Below are positions 1 to 5,116 of a stretch of DNA of 5,116 nt, in pieces (position 1 is the stretch's first letter; each line of letters opens with the position of its first letter). The notes beneath the pieces are model-generated. The model ran no database searches and was not told the DNA's origin. It saw only the letters and a list, made by a program, of their open reading frames with translations. Source of the stretch: Hyphomicrobiales bacterium (GTDB lineage Bacteria > Pseudomonadota > Alphaproteobacteria > Rhizobiales > Aestuariivirgaceae); assembly GCA_027031305.1 (NCBI GenBank), contig JALVRJ010000198.1, forward strand, positions 1 through 5,116, written 5' to 3'. The position numbers and the translations under genes are program-made.

Positions 1-141
1 TCTGCGTGGTCCTTTATGCATTCTGGTATTAGACGATCATCAAGCAAACCCGCCTGCCTCTCCGAGTCCTGATGATCCTGTGCATCACGAGGTGCGTGTG
101 ACGCAAGGCCCTTGCATTTCTTTTCGTCCTGCTTCAAGCGA
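1..141. other. Non-coding stretch upstream of the mscS promoter
   Basis: I see no supportable gene here. One forward frame stays open from position 2 to a TGA at 143-145, but it has no start codon and low-complexity, non-GC3-biased codons, so I do not call it the tail of an upstream gene. The stretch is visibly less GC-rich than the genes that follow, as is usual for intergenic DNA. An 8-bp inverted repeat (GATCATCA at 35-42 and TGATGATC at 70-77) has a 27-nt loop and no following T-run, so it is not a convincing terminator. Confidence 0.6.
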
Positions 142-169
142 TTGACTGGCACGGTCATCGGAATAGGAA
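142..169 (+). promoter_or_regulatory. Candidate sigma70-type promoter for the mscS gene
   Basis: TTGACT at 142-147 matches the -35 consensus at five of six bases. After a 16-nt spacer comes TAGGAA at 164-169, which matches the -10 consensus at only three of six. Transcription would start near 176, giving a very short leader of about 25 nt that begins almost exactly at the 175-192 palindrome. The strong -35 and correct placement favour it; the poor -10 keeps confidence low. Confidence 0.35.
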
Positions 170-174
170 CAGGA

Positions 175-192
175 CCCGGCCACGTGGCCGGG
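175..192. repeat. Perfect 18-bp palindrome abutting the mscS ribosome binding site
   Basis: CCCGGCCACGTGGCCGGG reads identically on both strands and is centred on CACGTG. All nine base pairs of symmetry hold; symmetry breaks at 174/193 (A/A). Its last three bases (190-192) are the first half of GGGAGG (190-195), the Shine-Dalgarno sequence for the ATG at 201. As RNA it could fold into a 7-bp all-GC stem with an ACGU tetraloop, hiding part of the ribosome binding site. As DNA it could be the operator of a dimeric regulator. The sequence shows the symmetry directly; either role is inference. Confidence 0.75.
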
Positions 193-200
193 AGGTGCTC

Positions 201-1531
201 ATGGAATACTTGAAGTCCCTGGCGGGCAACTGGCCGCAATTGCGCGACCAAGTGCTAAACACCCTCGTTGGGTGGGCCACCTCTCCCCAATTCTACGGGC
301 AGGTTGGGGCCATCATGCTGGCGGTGTTGCTGGCCTGGCCCCTGGCGCGCCTGCTCAATGCCCGCATTACGGCGCTGGATCTCGCGGAAAGAGGGCAGGG
401 GATATTCCGCCGCGTCGGCCTGCTCCTGCAGGGGATGCAGAGCTTCATGCGCCCGCTGGTGCTGGTGCTGTTGCTGGCCGTCGCCATCACCATCAGCGAT
501 GCGGTCCTAGGTGCCAGCTGGCTGGTGCGGCTGGCCCAGAGCGCGGTGCTGGTTTGGTTGCTCTATGCCATCATCAACCAATACATTACCCATTCGTTGC
601 TGCGTCGCGCGGCCATCTGGCTCGGCATTCCCGTGGCCACCCTGCAAGTGTTCGGCTGGCTCGACGAAACGATCGCCTTTCTCGATTCCATTTCCCTGAC
701 CATCGGCAATATCCACCTGTCATTGTATTTCCTCATCAAGGCGGCCATCTTCGGCGGACTTTTCTTCTGGATCGGCCGCATGACGTCCGAGGCCGGACGC
801 AACGTGATCGAAAAGCAGGAGGAAATCGACCGTGGCCTGCGCGAATTGATCGCGCGGGCCTTCGAGATCGGCCTGTATTTCATCATCTTCTTCCTGCTCA
901 TGCAGGTGCTGGGCATAGACCTCACGGCGCTGGCCATTCTCGGCGGCGCGGTGGGCGTCGGCCTCGGCTTCGGGCTGCAACAGATCGCCGCCAATTTCAT
1001 CTCCGGCATCATCGTGCTGCTGGAGCGCTCCTTCGTCATCGGCGATTACGTGGAGCTGGAAGATGGTCCCGCCGGCATCGTCAAGAAGATCAACACGCGT
1101 TCCACCGTGCTGGAAACCTTCGATGGCAAGGAGATCATCGTCCCCAACGAACGTTTCATCACCCAGCGCTTCATCAACTGGACCCATGACGATCCGCGTC
1201 AACGCTACGAGGTGGATTTCATGGTTTCCTACGAAACCGACTTGCACAAGGTGCCGCCCGTCGTCGAGGAAGCCGTGTTGAAGCATCCCCGCGTGCTGCG
1301 CGAGCCGGAAATGCCTGATTGCGAATTGCGTGAATTCGGAGAGTACGGGGTGAAATTCGCCGTGGAGTTCTGGGTGGAGGGACTGGACGACGGACCCAAC
1401 AAATTTTCTTCCGACGTTCTGTTTCTCGTCTGGGATGCCCTGCGCGAAAACGACATCAGGATACCCTACCCACGCCGGGAAGTGATGTTGTTGAACGAGG
1501 CCCGGCTGGAAAAGGAGCGGGCGGAAAACGC

Positions 1532-1544
<13 letters not shown>
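201..1544 (+). CDS. MscS-family mechanosensitive ion channel
   Basis: This is an inner-membrane channel of the MscS family, which opens under membrane tension and lets solutes out during hypo-osmotic shock. The 447-residue product has about six hydrophobic segments (near residues 34-53, 82-103, 107-129, 173-194, 217-238 and 240-275). The last is the Gly/Ala-rich pore helix (ILGGAVGVGLGFGLQQ, starting near 246), followed by the typical SGIIVLLERSFVIGDYVE segment. A beta domain (about 278-330, with TFDGKEIIVPNERF) and a C-terminal alpha/beta vestibule domain ending in IPYPRRE (about 421-427) complete the family layout. It is longer than the 286-residue E. coli MscS because of three extra N-terminal membrane helices. 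I chose ATG 201 because GGGAGG sits 5 nt before it; GTG at 195 overlaps that site and is less likely. The last 13 bases overlap the convergent tRNA-Thr gene. Confidence 0.93.
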
Positions 1545-1607
<63 letters not shown>

Positions 1608-1638
1608 GCGCATGGCATGTGTGCGAAACGACGGGGCA

Positions 1639-1680
1639 GGGCATGACACCCCTGCGGGACCCCACACCCTTCATGCCCAC
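1639..1680. repeat. Intergenic inverted repeat with a copy of a dispersed motif
   Basis: GGGCATGA (1639-1646) and TCATGCCC (1671-1678) form a perfect 8-bp inverted repeat around a 24-nt loop. A smaller alternative stem, GCAGGG (1636-1641) with CCCTGC (1650-1655), overlaps it. The right half (1658-1680) matches 4470-4491 downstream of icd at 20 of 23 aligned positions with one gap. It lies between the tRNA-Thr gene and its likely promoter, so it would be in the tRNA precursor leader. It resembles the short palindromic elements common between genes in GC-rich proteobacteria; membership in a named family is not shown. Confidence 0.5.
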
Positions 1681-1720
1681 CGGGCAAACATGCCTTGGCG
1701 TGTGTCCGGGATGATATATG

Positions 1721-1749
1721 TATCTAGAACCAAGTCCGCGCGCTGGCAA
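1721..1749 (-). promoter_or_regulatory. Candidate promoter for tRNA-Thr
   Basis: On the reverse strand, TTGCCA (complement of 1744-1749, five of six matches to the -35 consensus) is followed after exactly 17 nt by TAGATA (complement of 1721-1726, three of six matches to -10). The surrounding bases 1711-1729 are an AT-rich island in GC-rich DNA. The start would be near 1714, leaving a precursor leader of about 107 nt before the tRNA. Read-through from the FAD hydroxylase gene, whose stop is at 1795-1797 with no obvious terminator after it, is the alternative source of transcript. Confidence 0.35.
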
Positions 1750-1794
1750 GCAATGCGCGCCGAAGCCGAAAGGCCAGCCACCACAAGGTCCGCT

Positions 1795-3036
1795 TCATGC
1801 CGCCCCGGCCATCTCCTCCTCGCGCATGATGCGCGGCACGTGCTCGTTCGACGGCGCCAGTCCCTGGCGCATGATGATGTCACGGATGAACGGCACTTTC
1901 GCCGCCAGCGTGATCGCTCCGGCACGCACCATCTGATAGGGCAGGAAGTTGGAAAGCAGCGCGGTGTTGACCACGTGAATGGCCATCTTGCGCGGGAACA
2001 CGTCGCGCCGGCGGATGCGGTCGTATTCGTGCATCACCTTCTCGCCGCCCCAGTCGTCGCCGAAGGCGAAGGCATCGCCGATGAGCTCCGCCGCCAGCGC
2101 CGCGTCGCGCAAGGACATGTTCAGCCCCTGCGCGCCGATGGGCGGCACCGCGTGCGCCGCCTCGCCCACCAGGATGACGCGATCTTTCGCGAAATCATGC
2201 GCCACCATGGTCTGCATGGGGAAGCTCTTCAGCTCCGTCGGGCTGGAAATCCTGCCCAGGTCTCCGTGGCTCTCGATCTGGATGCGCCGGGCCAGCTGTT
2301 CCGGGCGCAGCTGCATGATCTCGCGCGCTTTTTCCGGCTTCACCATCCACACCAGCGAAGAGCGTCTACCCGGCATCGGCACGGTGGTGAACGGTCCCTG
2401 TGGCTTGTGATACTCGGTGGACATGTCGTCATGCGGGGCGGAATGGTCGAAGAAGCAACCCAGCGCCACCTGGTCGTAATCGTGCCGCAGCATCACCATG
2501 CTGGCCGAGCCGCGCACGCGCGAGTTGCGCCCGTCCGCGGCGATGACGACCGGCGCGGAAAGCTCATCGCCCGATTCCAGCTTCAGCCGCGCGATTCGCT
2601 TTCGCTCGGGCCCCACACCGGTGGCTGAATCGCGGATGAACTCCACGCCCAGCTCCTTCGCCTTTTCGGCCAACGCCGGATGCAGGTCTTCCAGCGGGAT
2701 GTTCCAGCCGAAGGCGTCCCAGCCGGCCTCGCGCGCGTTGAAGGTCACCGTCGGCGCGGTGAAGATGCCGCCCGTGTCGTCCACCAGTCTCAGCTTGCGC
2801 AAGGGATTGGAAACGGGCTTCAGCGGCTCGAACAGCTCCAGGTGCTCCAGCAGCTTCACCGATGGGCGCATGAGGGCAATGGTGCGCGGATCATGCCGCT
2901 TCTCGAATGGGTTCACCGGGCCGGTGACGATGGCCGTCCTCAACCCCTGTTCCGCGCACAACGCCGCCGCCGCCAGCCCCGCCGGCCCGGCGCCGGCCAC
3001 GATGACATCGTAATCGCCCTGTTCCATTCCGCTCAT
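1795..3036 (-). CDS. FAD-dependent hydroxylase of the UbiH/UbiF/Coq6 family (ubiquinone biosynthesis)
   Basis: The product is a 413-residue flavoprotein monooxygenase of the family that hydroxylates the aromatic ring of ubiquinone precursors with O2 and NAD(P)H. All three family motifs are present: the dinucleotide-binding GAGPAG at residues 15-20, the DG motif AADGRNS at 166-172, and the FAD-ribose motif GEAAH..PPIGAQGLN at 291-306. The segment FGWNIPLEDL (109-118) and the C-terminal MRQGLAP (389-395) also fit UbiH-like proteins. Glu replaces the more usual Asp of GDAAH, which I recall as common in alphaproteobacterial members. I chose the ATG at 3036 because TTGGAG lies 6 nt before it; an upstream in-frame ATG at 3072 would add 12 residues and lacks a comparable site. 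Which ring position it hydroxylates (UbiH, UbiF or UbiL role) cannot be told from sequence alone, so I give no symbol. It is divergent from icd. Confidence 0.9.
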   Translation of the reverse strand: MSGMEQGDYDVIVAGAGPAGLAAAALCAEQGLRTAIVTGPVNPFEKRHDPRTIALMRPSVKLLEHLELFEPLKPVSNPLRKLRLVDDTGGIFTAPTVTFNAREAGWDAFGWNIPLEDLHPALAEKAKELGVEFIRDSATGVGPERKRIARLKLESGDELSAPVVIAADGRNSRVRGSASMVMLRHDYDQVALGCFFDHSAPHDDMSTEYHKPQGPFTTVPMPGRRSSLVWMVKPEKAREIMQLRPEQLARRIQIESHGDLGRISSPTELKSFPMQTMVAHDFAKDRVILVGEAAHAVPPIGAQGLNMSLRDAALAAELIGDAFAFGDDWGGEKVMHEYDRIRRRDVFPRKMAIHVVNTALLSNFLPYQMVRAGAITLAAKVPFIRDIIMRQGLAPSNEHVPRIMREEEMAGAA

Positions 3037-3083
3037 GACGTGCTCCAAATATTCGGCCACGAGGCCCGGCATTCCCGTGTTTC

Positions 3084-3089
3084 ATCATA
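3084..3089 (-). promoter_or_regulatory. Candidate -10 element for the FAD hydroxylase gene
   Basis: The reverse strand reads TATGAT here, five of six matches to the -10 consensus. A start near 3077 would give a leader of about 40 nt to the ATG at 3036, which is a normal length. No good -35 lies 16-18 nt upstream (the position holds TTTCCC or similar), so this is a suggestion only. Confidence 0.25.
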
Positions 3090-3163
3090 GATGTCCGCGC
3101 GTCCTCGGGAAAGTCCTTGACTTGCGTCATGCCGGCCACGCCTTTCGCCGCCGGGCATTTTCG

Positions 3164-3169
3164 TATAGA
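3164..3169 (+). promoter_or_regulatory. Candidate -10 element for icd
   Basis: TATAGA (four of six matches to -10) stands out in the GC-rich divergent region and would give a leader of about 60 nt before the icd ATG. The consensus-like TTGACT at 3117-3122 is 41 nt upstream, too far to pair with it, and the correctly spaced position holds only CTTTCG-like sequence. Either a weak -35 or an activator would be needed. TGAC-TTGC-GTCA at 3118-3129 is a small dyad that could be a regulator site, but 4-bp arms are easily found by chance. Confidence 0.28.
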
Positions 3170-3236
3170 CAACACGCCGGATCGCAATCATCATCACGCG
3201 GACACACCCGCGGCAATCCACTGGAAGAGGGCAGGC

Positions 3237-4460
3237 ATGGCGAAGATCAAGGTCGAGAATCCCGTCGTCGAGCTCGATGGCGACGAAATGGCCCGTATCA
3301 TGTGGCACATGATCAAGGAGAAACTCATTCTCCCTTACCTGGACCTGCCCATCAGATATTTCGACCTGTCCATCCAGAACCGCGACGCCACCAACGACCA
3401 GGTCACCGTGGACGCCGCGCTGGCCATTCGCGAATACGGCGTCGGCATCAAGTGCGCCACCATCACGCCCGACGAGGCGCGGGTGGAGGAATTCGGCCTG
3501 AAGAAAATGTGGCGTTCGCCCAACGGCACCATCCGCAACATCCTCGGCGGCGTCATTTTCCGCGAGCCCATCGTTTGCCGCAACATCCCGCGCCTGGTGC
3601 CGGGCTGGACGAAACCCATCGTCATCGGCCGCCATGCCCACGGTGACCAATACAAGGCGCAGGACTTCCGCGTTCCGGAGGGGCCGGGCAAGCTGAAGAT
3701 CGTCTACGAGGGCGAGAACGGCGAGGTCATCGAGCGCGAAATCCACCAATTCACGGTGCAGGACCACGGCGGCGTGGCGCTGGGCATGTTCAACACCGAC
3801 AAGTCCATCTACGACTTCGCCCGCGCCTGCTTCAACTTCGCGCTGGATCGCAAATGGCCATTGTATCTCTCCACCAAGAACACGATCCTCAAGGCCTACG
3901 ACGGCCGCTTCAAGGACATCTTCCAGGAAGTCTACGAGAAGGAATTCAAGAAGGAGTTCGACAAGCACGGGCTGGTATATGAACATCGGCTCATCGACGA
4001 CATGGTGGCCTCGGCCCTTAAATGGTCCGGCGGTTTCGTCTGGGCCTGCAAGAACTACGACGGCGACGTGCAGTCTGACGTGGTGGCGCAGGGCTTTGGC
4101 TCGCTGGGGCTGATGACCTCGGTGCTGCTCACTCCGGACGGCAAGATCATGGAATCGGAAGCCGCCCACGGCACGGTCACCCGCCATTATCGGCTCCATC
4201 AGGAGGGCAAGGAAACCTCCACCAACTCCACCGCCTCCATCTTCGCCTGGACGCGCGGGCTGGCCCATCGCGGCAAGCTGGACGACAACCGGGAGCTCAT
4301 TGATTTCGCCCGGACCCTGGAGCGGGTGGTGGTGGAAACCATCGAGGCGGGTTACATGACCAAGGACCTGGCGATTCTCGTCGGCCCAGAGCAGAAATGG
4401 CTCACCACCACGGGTTATCTCGAGAAGATCGACGAGAATCTGCGCAAGGCCATGGGATAG
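3237..4460 (+). CDS. icd: NADP-dependent isocitrate dehydrogenase (homodimeric, mitochondrial-type)
   Basis: The enzyme converts isocitrate and NADP+ to 2-oxoglutarate, CO2 and NADPH in the cytoplasmic TCA cycle. The 407-residue length and motifs place it in the eukaryote-like type II group (as human IDH1/IDH2), not with E. coli Icd. Substrate residues known from human IDH1 are all visible: Thr77, Ser94 in SPNGTIRN, Arg100, Arg109, Arg132, Tyr139, Lys214 (human 212), and metal-binding Asp254, Asp277 and Asp281 (human 252, 275, 279). HGTVTRHYR (311-319) supplies Arg316 and His317, which in this group contact the NADP 2'-phosphate. The start at ATG 3237 has a GAGG-containing site (3227-3230) 6 nt ahead and begins MAKIKVENP, the usual family N-terminus; an in-frame ATG at 3117 would add 40 unrelated residues. 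All key residues are intact. Confidence 0.97.
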   Translation: MAKIKVENPVVELDGDEMARIMWHMIKEKLILPYLDLPIRYFDLSIQNRDATNDQVTVDAALAIREYGVGIKCATITPDEARVEEFGLKKMWRSPNGTIRNILGGVIFREPIVCRNIPRLVPGWTKPIVIGRHAHGDQYKAQDFRVPEGPGKLKIVYEGENGEVIEREIHQFTVQDHGGVALGMFNTDKSIYDFARACFNFALDRKWPLYLSTKNTILKAYDGRFKDIFQEVYEKEFKKEFDKHGLVYEHRLIDDMVASALKWSGGFVWACKNYDGDVQSDVVAQGFGSLGLMTSVLLTPDGKIMESEAAHGTVTRHYRLHQEGKETSTNSTASIFAWTRGLAHRGKLDDNRELIDFARTLERVVVETIEAGYMTKDLAILVGPEQKWLTTTGYLEKIDENLRKAMG

Positions 4461-4465
4461 GAGGC

Positions 4466-4504
4466 GGTGGTCCCCACCCCGTCATGCCCACATGCGGCGT
4501 GATG
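4466..4504 (+). repeat. Post-icd hairpins with second copy of the intergenic motif
   Basis: Two hairpins follow the icd stop codon closely. The first is GGTGG (4466-4470) with CCACC (4474-4478). The second pairs 4480-4488 (CGTCATGCC) with 4496-4504 (GGCGTGATG): nine pairs, two of them G-U, around loop CACATGC. Bases 4470-4491 match 1658-1680 at 20 of 23 aligned positions. The hairpins could slow or end icd transcription or protect the mRNA 3' end, but no T-run follows directly (the nearest, CCTTTTC, is about 15 nt further on), so a classic intrinsic terminator is not supported. Confidence 0.45.
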
Positions 4505-4525
4505 TCCCTTGTGGTTGCCTTTTCG

Positions 4526-4554
4526 TTGACGACGCCAGCACAACTCTCTAGAAA
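4526..4554 (+). promoter_or_regulatory. Likely sigma70-type promoter for ihfA
   Basis: TTGACG at 4526-4531 (five of six to -35) and TAGAAA at 4549-4554 (four of six to -10) are separated by exactly 17 nt, the best promoter-like pair in the window. Transcription would begin near 4561, at the left arm of the GTAAGC/GCTTAC dyad, giving a leader of about 158 nt before the ihfA ATG. That leader (4584-4719) holds no small ORF or riboswitch that I recognise. A promoter here fits ihfA being transcribed separately from icd. Confidence 0.5.
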
Positions 4555-4560
4555 GGAAAG

Positions 4561-4583
4561 GTAAGCGCATATCATTGGCTTAC
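4561..4583 (+). promoter_or_regulatory. Dyad with IHF-like site at the presumed ihfA transcription start
   Basis: GTAAGC (4561-4566) and GCTTAC (4578-4583) are perfect inverted 6-mers 11 nt apart. Within them, TATCATTGGCTTA (4570-4582) fits the E. coli IHF consensus WATCAANNNNTTR at all but one fixed position (T for the sixth base). The flanks are AT-rich for this genome, ending in a T-run at 4589-4593, as IHF sites often are. In E. coli, IHF represses its own ihfA promoter; a similar feedback here is inference. One-mismatch matches are expected by chance at a rate of roughly 0.2 per 250 bp searched on both strands. Confidence 0.3.
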
Positions 4584-4719
4584 AAACATTTTTCCGTCTT
4601 CTACAGGCCTGATGCCGGTCCATTGATCACTTCCGATCCGTCGGGGATGCCGTGAGTTCCGATGCGTTGGCCTGGCGGGCGGGCAGGGGCGCTTGCGACA
4701 ACATACGAGGGGCACGACA

Positions 4720-5022
4720 ATGAGCAACGAGACGGTTACCCGCGCCACCCTGGCGGAAGCCGTGTATCGCAAGGTGGGCCTTTCGCGCACCGAATCGCGC
4801 CAGTTGGTGGGCCAGGTGCTGGAACTCGTTATCGATGCGCTCGACAAGGAGGAAATCGTCAAGCTTTCCTCGTTTGGCACCTTCAGGATCCGCCACAAGA
4901 AGGCGCGCATTGGCCGCAACCCGCGCACCAAGGAAGAAGCCATCATCTCGCCTCGTCGCGTGCCCAGCTTTCGCGCCAGCCCCCACATGAAGGCGCGCAT
5001 CAATGGCGAGGACAAGGATTGA
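4720..5022 (+). CDS. ihfA: Integration host factor, alpha subunit
   Basis: The 100-residue product is a HU/IHF-family nucleoid protein; the alpha subunit pairs with IhfB to bend DNA sharply at specific sites for recombination, replication and transcription control. The N-terminal dimerisation helices ([20 protein letters not shown], 7-26) are followed by KLSSFGTF (48-55) and the beta-arm GRNP (65-68), whose Pro68 is the base-intercalating proline. SPRRV (77-81) then [13 protein letters not shown] (84-96) is the alpha-type C-terminus. The ATG at 4720 has GAGGGG (4707-4712) 7 nt ahead; an in-frame TTG at 4693 would add nine residues but has no such site. Length is normal. Its neighbour is icd, whereas in many alphaproteobacteria ihfA follows fabH; an extra paralogue or rearranged locus is possible. 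HU is the alternative call, but the SPRRV tail favours IhfA. Confidence 0.92.
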   Translation: MSNETVTRATLAEAVYRKVGLSRTESRQLVGQVLELVIDALDKEEIVKLSSFGTFRIRHKKARIGRNPRTKEEAIISPRRVPSFRASPHMKARINGEDKD

Positions 5023-5116
5023 CCGCGCCCTTGTCCTTCCCGGCCCGGCTTCGTCTGTCCTTGTCGCTCTCCCTTTTCATGTTCCACGCAGGGGAAGGGG
5101 AAAGCTTACAACTTTA
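5023..5116. other. Pyrimidine-rich non-coding tail after ihfA
   Basis: No gene is seen. From about 5028 to 5078 the forward strand is strongly C/T-rich with few purines. CCCTTTTC (5071-5078) can pair with GGAAGGGG (5093-5100) through eight pairs, two of them G-U, around a 14-nt loop, but no T-run follows, so an ihfA terminator is possible and unproven. The window ends before any downstream gene begins. Confidence 0.5.

Noticed and set aside
2..145. Open forward frame at the window start that might be the end of an upstream gene.
   Set aside because: Only about 47 codons, no start, mixed third-position bases, and a Pro/Ser-rich product without recognisable features; chance is sufficient.
1765..1780. 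GCC-GAAA-GGC mini-hairpin after the FAD hydroxylase gene as a terminator.
   Set aside because: The stem is only about 3 bp and no T-run follows on either strand.
1612..2628. A 338-codon forward open frame opposite the FAD hydroxylase gene.
   Set aside because: It is rich in Arg, His and Ala with no family pattern, as expected for the antisense shadow of a GC-rich gene whose own frame has three intact FAD motifs.
3117..3122. Consensus-like -35 TTGACT upstream of icd.
   Set aside because: No -10-like hexamer occurs 16-18 nt downstream, and the nearest good one (3164-3169) is 41 nt away.
3033..4268. A 411-codon reverse-strand open frame opposite icd.
   Set aside because: Its composition (long runs of Val, Asp, Leu and His) is typical of the complement of a conserved GC-rich gene, and icd explains the region fully.
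4572..5087. Reverse-strand open frames over ihfA.
   Set aside because: ihfA is intact on the other strand with a good ribosome site; the antisense products resemble nothing known.
5104..5111. GCTTACAA repeated from 4578-4585.
   Set aside because: A single shared 8-mer between two intergenic stretches of this length is expected fairly often by chance.

Overview
The window looks like ordinary chromosomal core sequence from an alphaproteobacterium. It is GC-rich, roughly 60% by eye. The UbiH-type hydroxylase has the alphaproteobacterial-looking form of the third FAD motif (GEAAH..PPIGAQGLN). The isocitrate dehydrogenase is the short homodimeric type shared with mitochondria and most alphaproteobacteria. 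The last gene is a standard integration host factor alpha subunit. This assignment rests on recognised protein patterns, not on a database search.

Layout: positions 1-200 are non-coding and end in a perfect 18-bp palindrome that runs into the ribosome binding site of the first gene. Next comes a 447-residue MscS-family mechanosensitive channel (201-1544, +). Its stop codon lies inside the acceptor stem of a convergent tRNA-Thr(UGU) gene (1532-1607, -). Upstream of the tRNA on the same strand is a ubiquinone-biosynthesis-type FAD hydroxylase (1795-3036, -). A 200-bp divergent intergenic region separates it from NADP-dependent isocitrate dehydrogenase icd (3237-4460, +). A 259-bp gap with a good sigma70-like promoter and an IHF-like site leads to ihfA (4720-5022, +). 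The remaining 94 bases hold no recognisable gene.

The genes do not form one operon. They are a membrane osmoprotection channel, a tRNA, a quinone-pathway enzyme and a TCA-cycle enzyme (both tied to respiration), and a nucleoid protein. Each probably has its own promoter.

I found no phage, transposon, CRISPR, toxin-antitoxin or defence system. The points worth a second look are all non-coding: the palindrome over the mscS Shine-Dalgarno sequence, the mscS/tRNA overlap, a degenerate 22-23 nt repeat shared by two intergenic regions, and a possible autoregulatory IHF site before ihfA.
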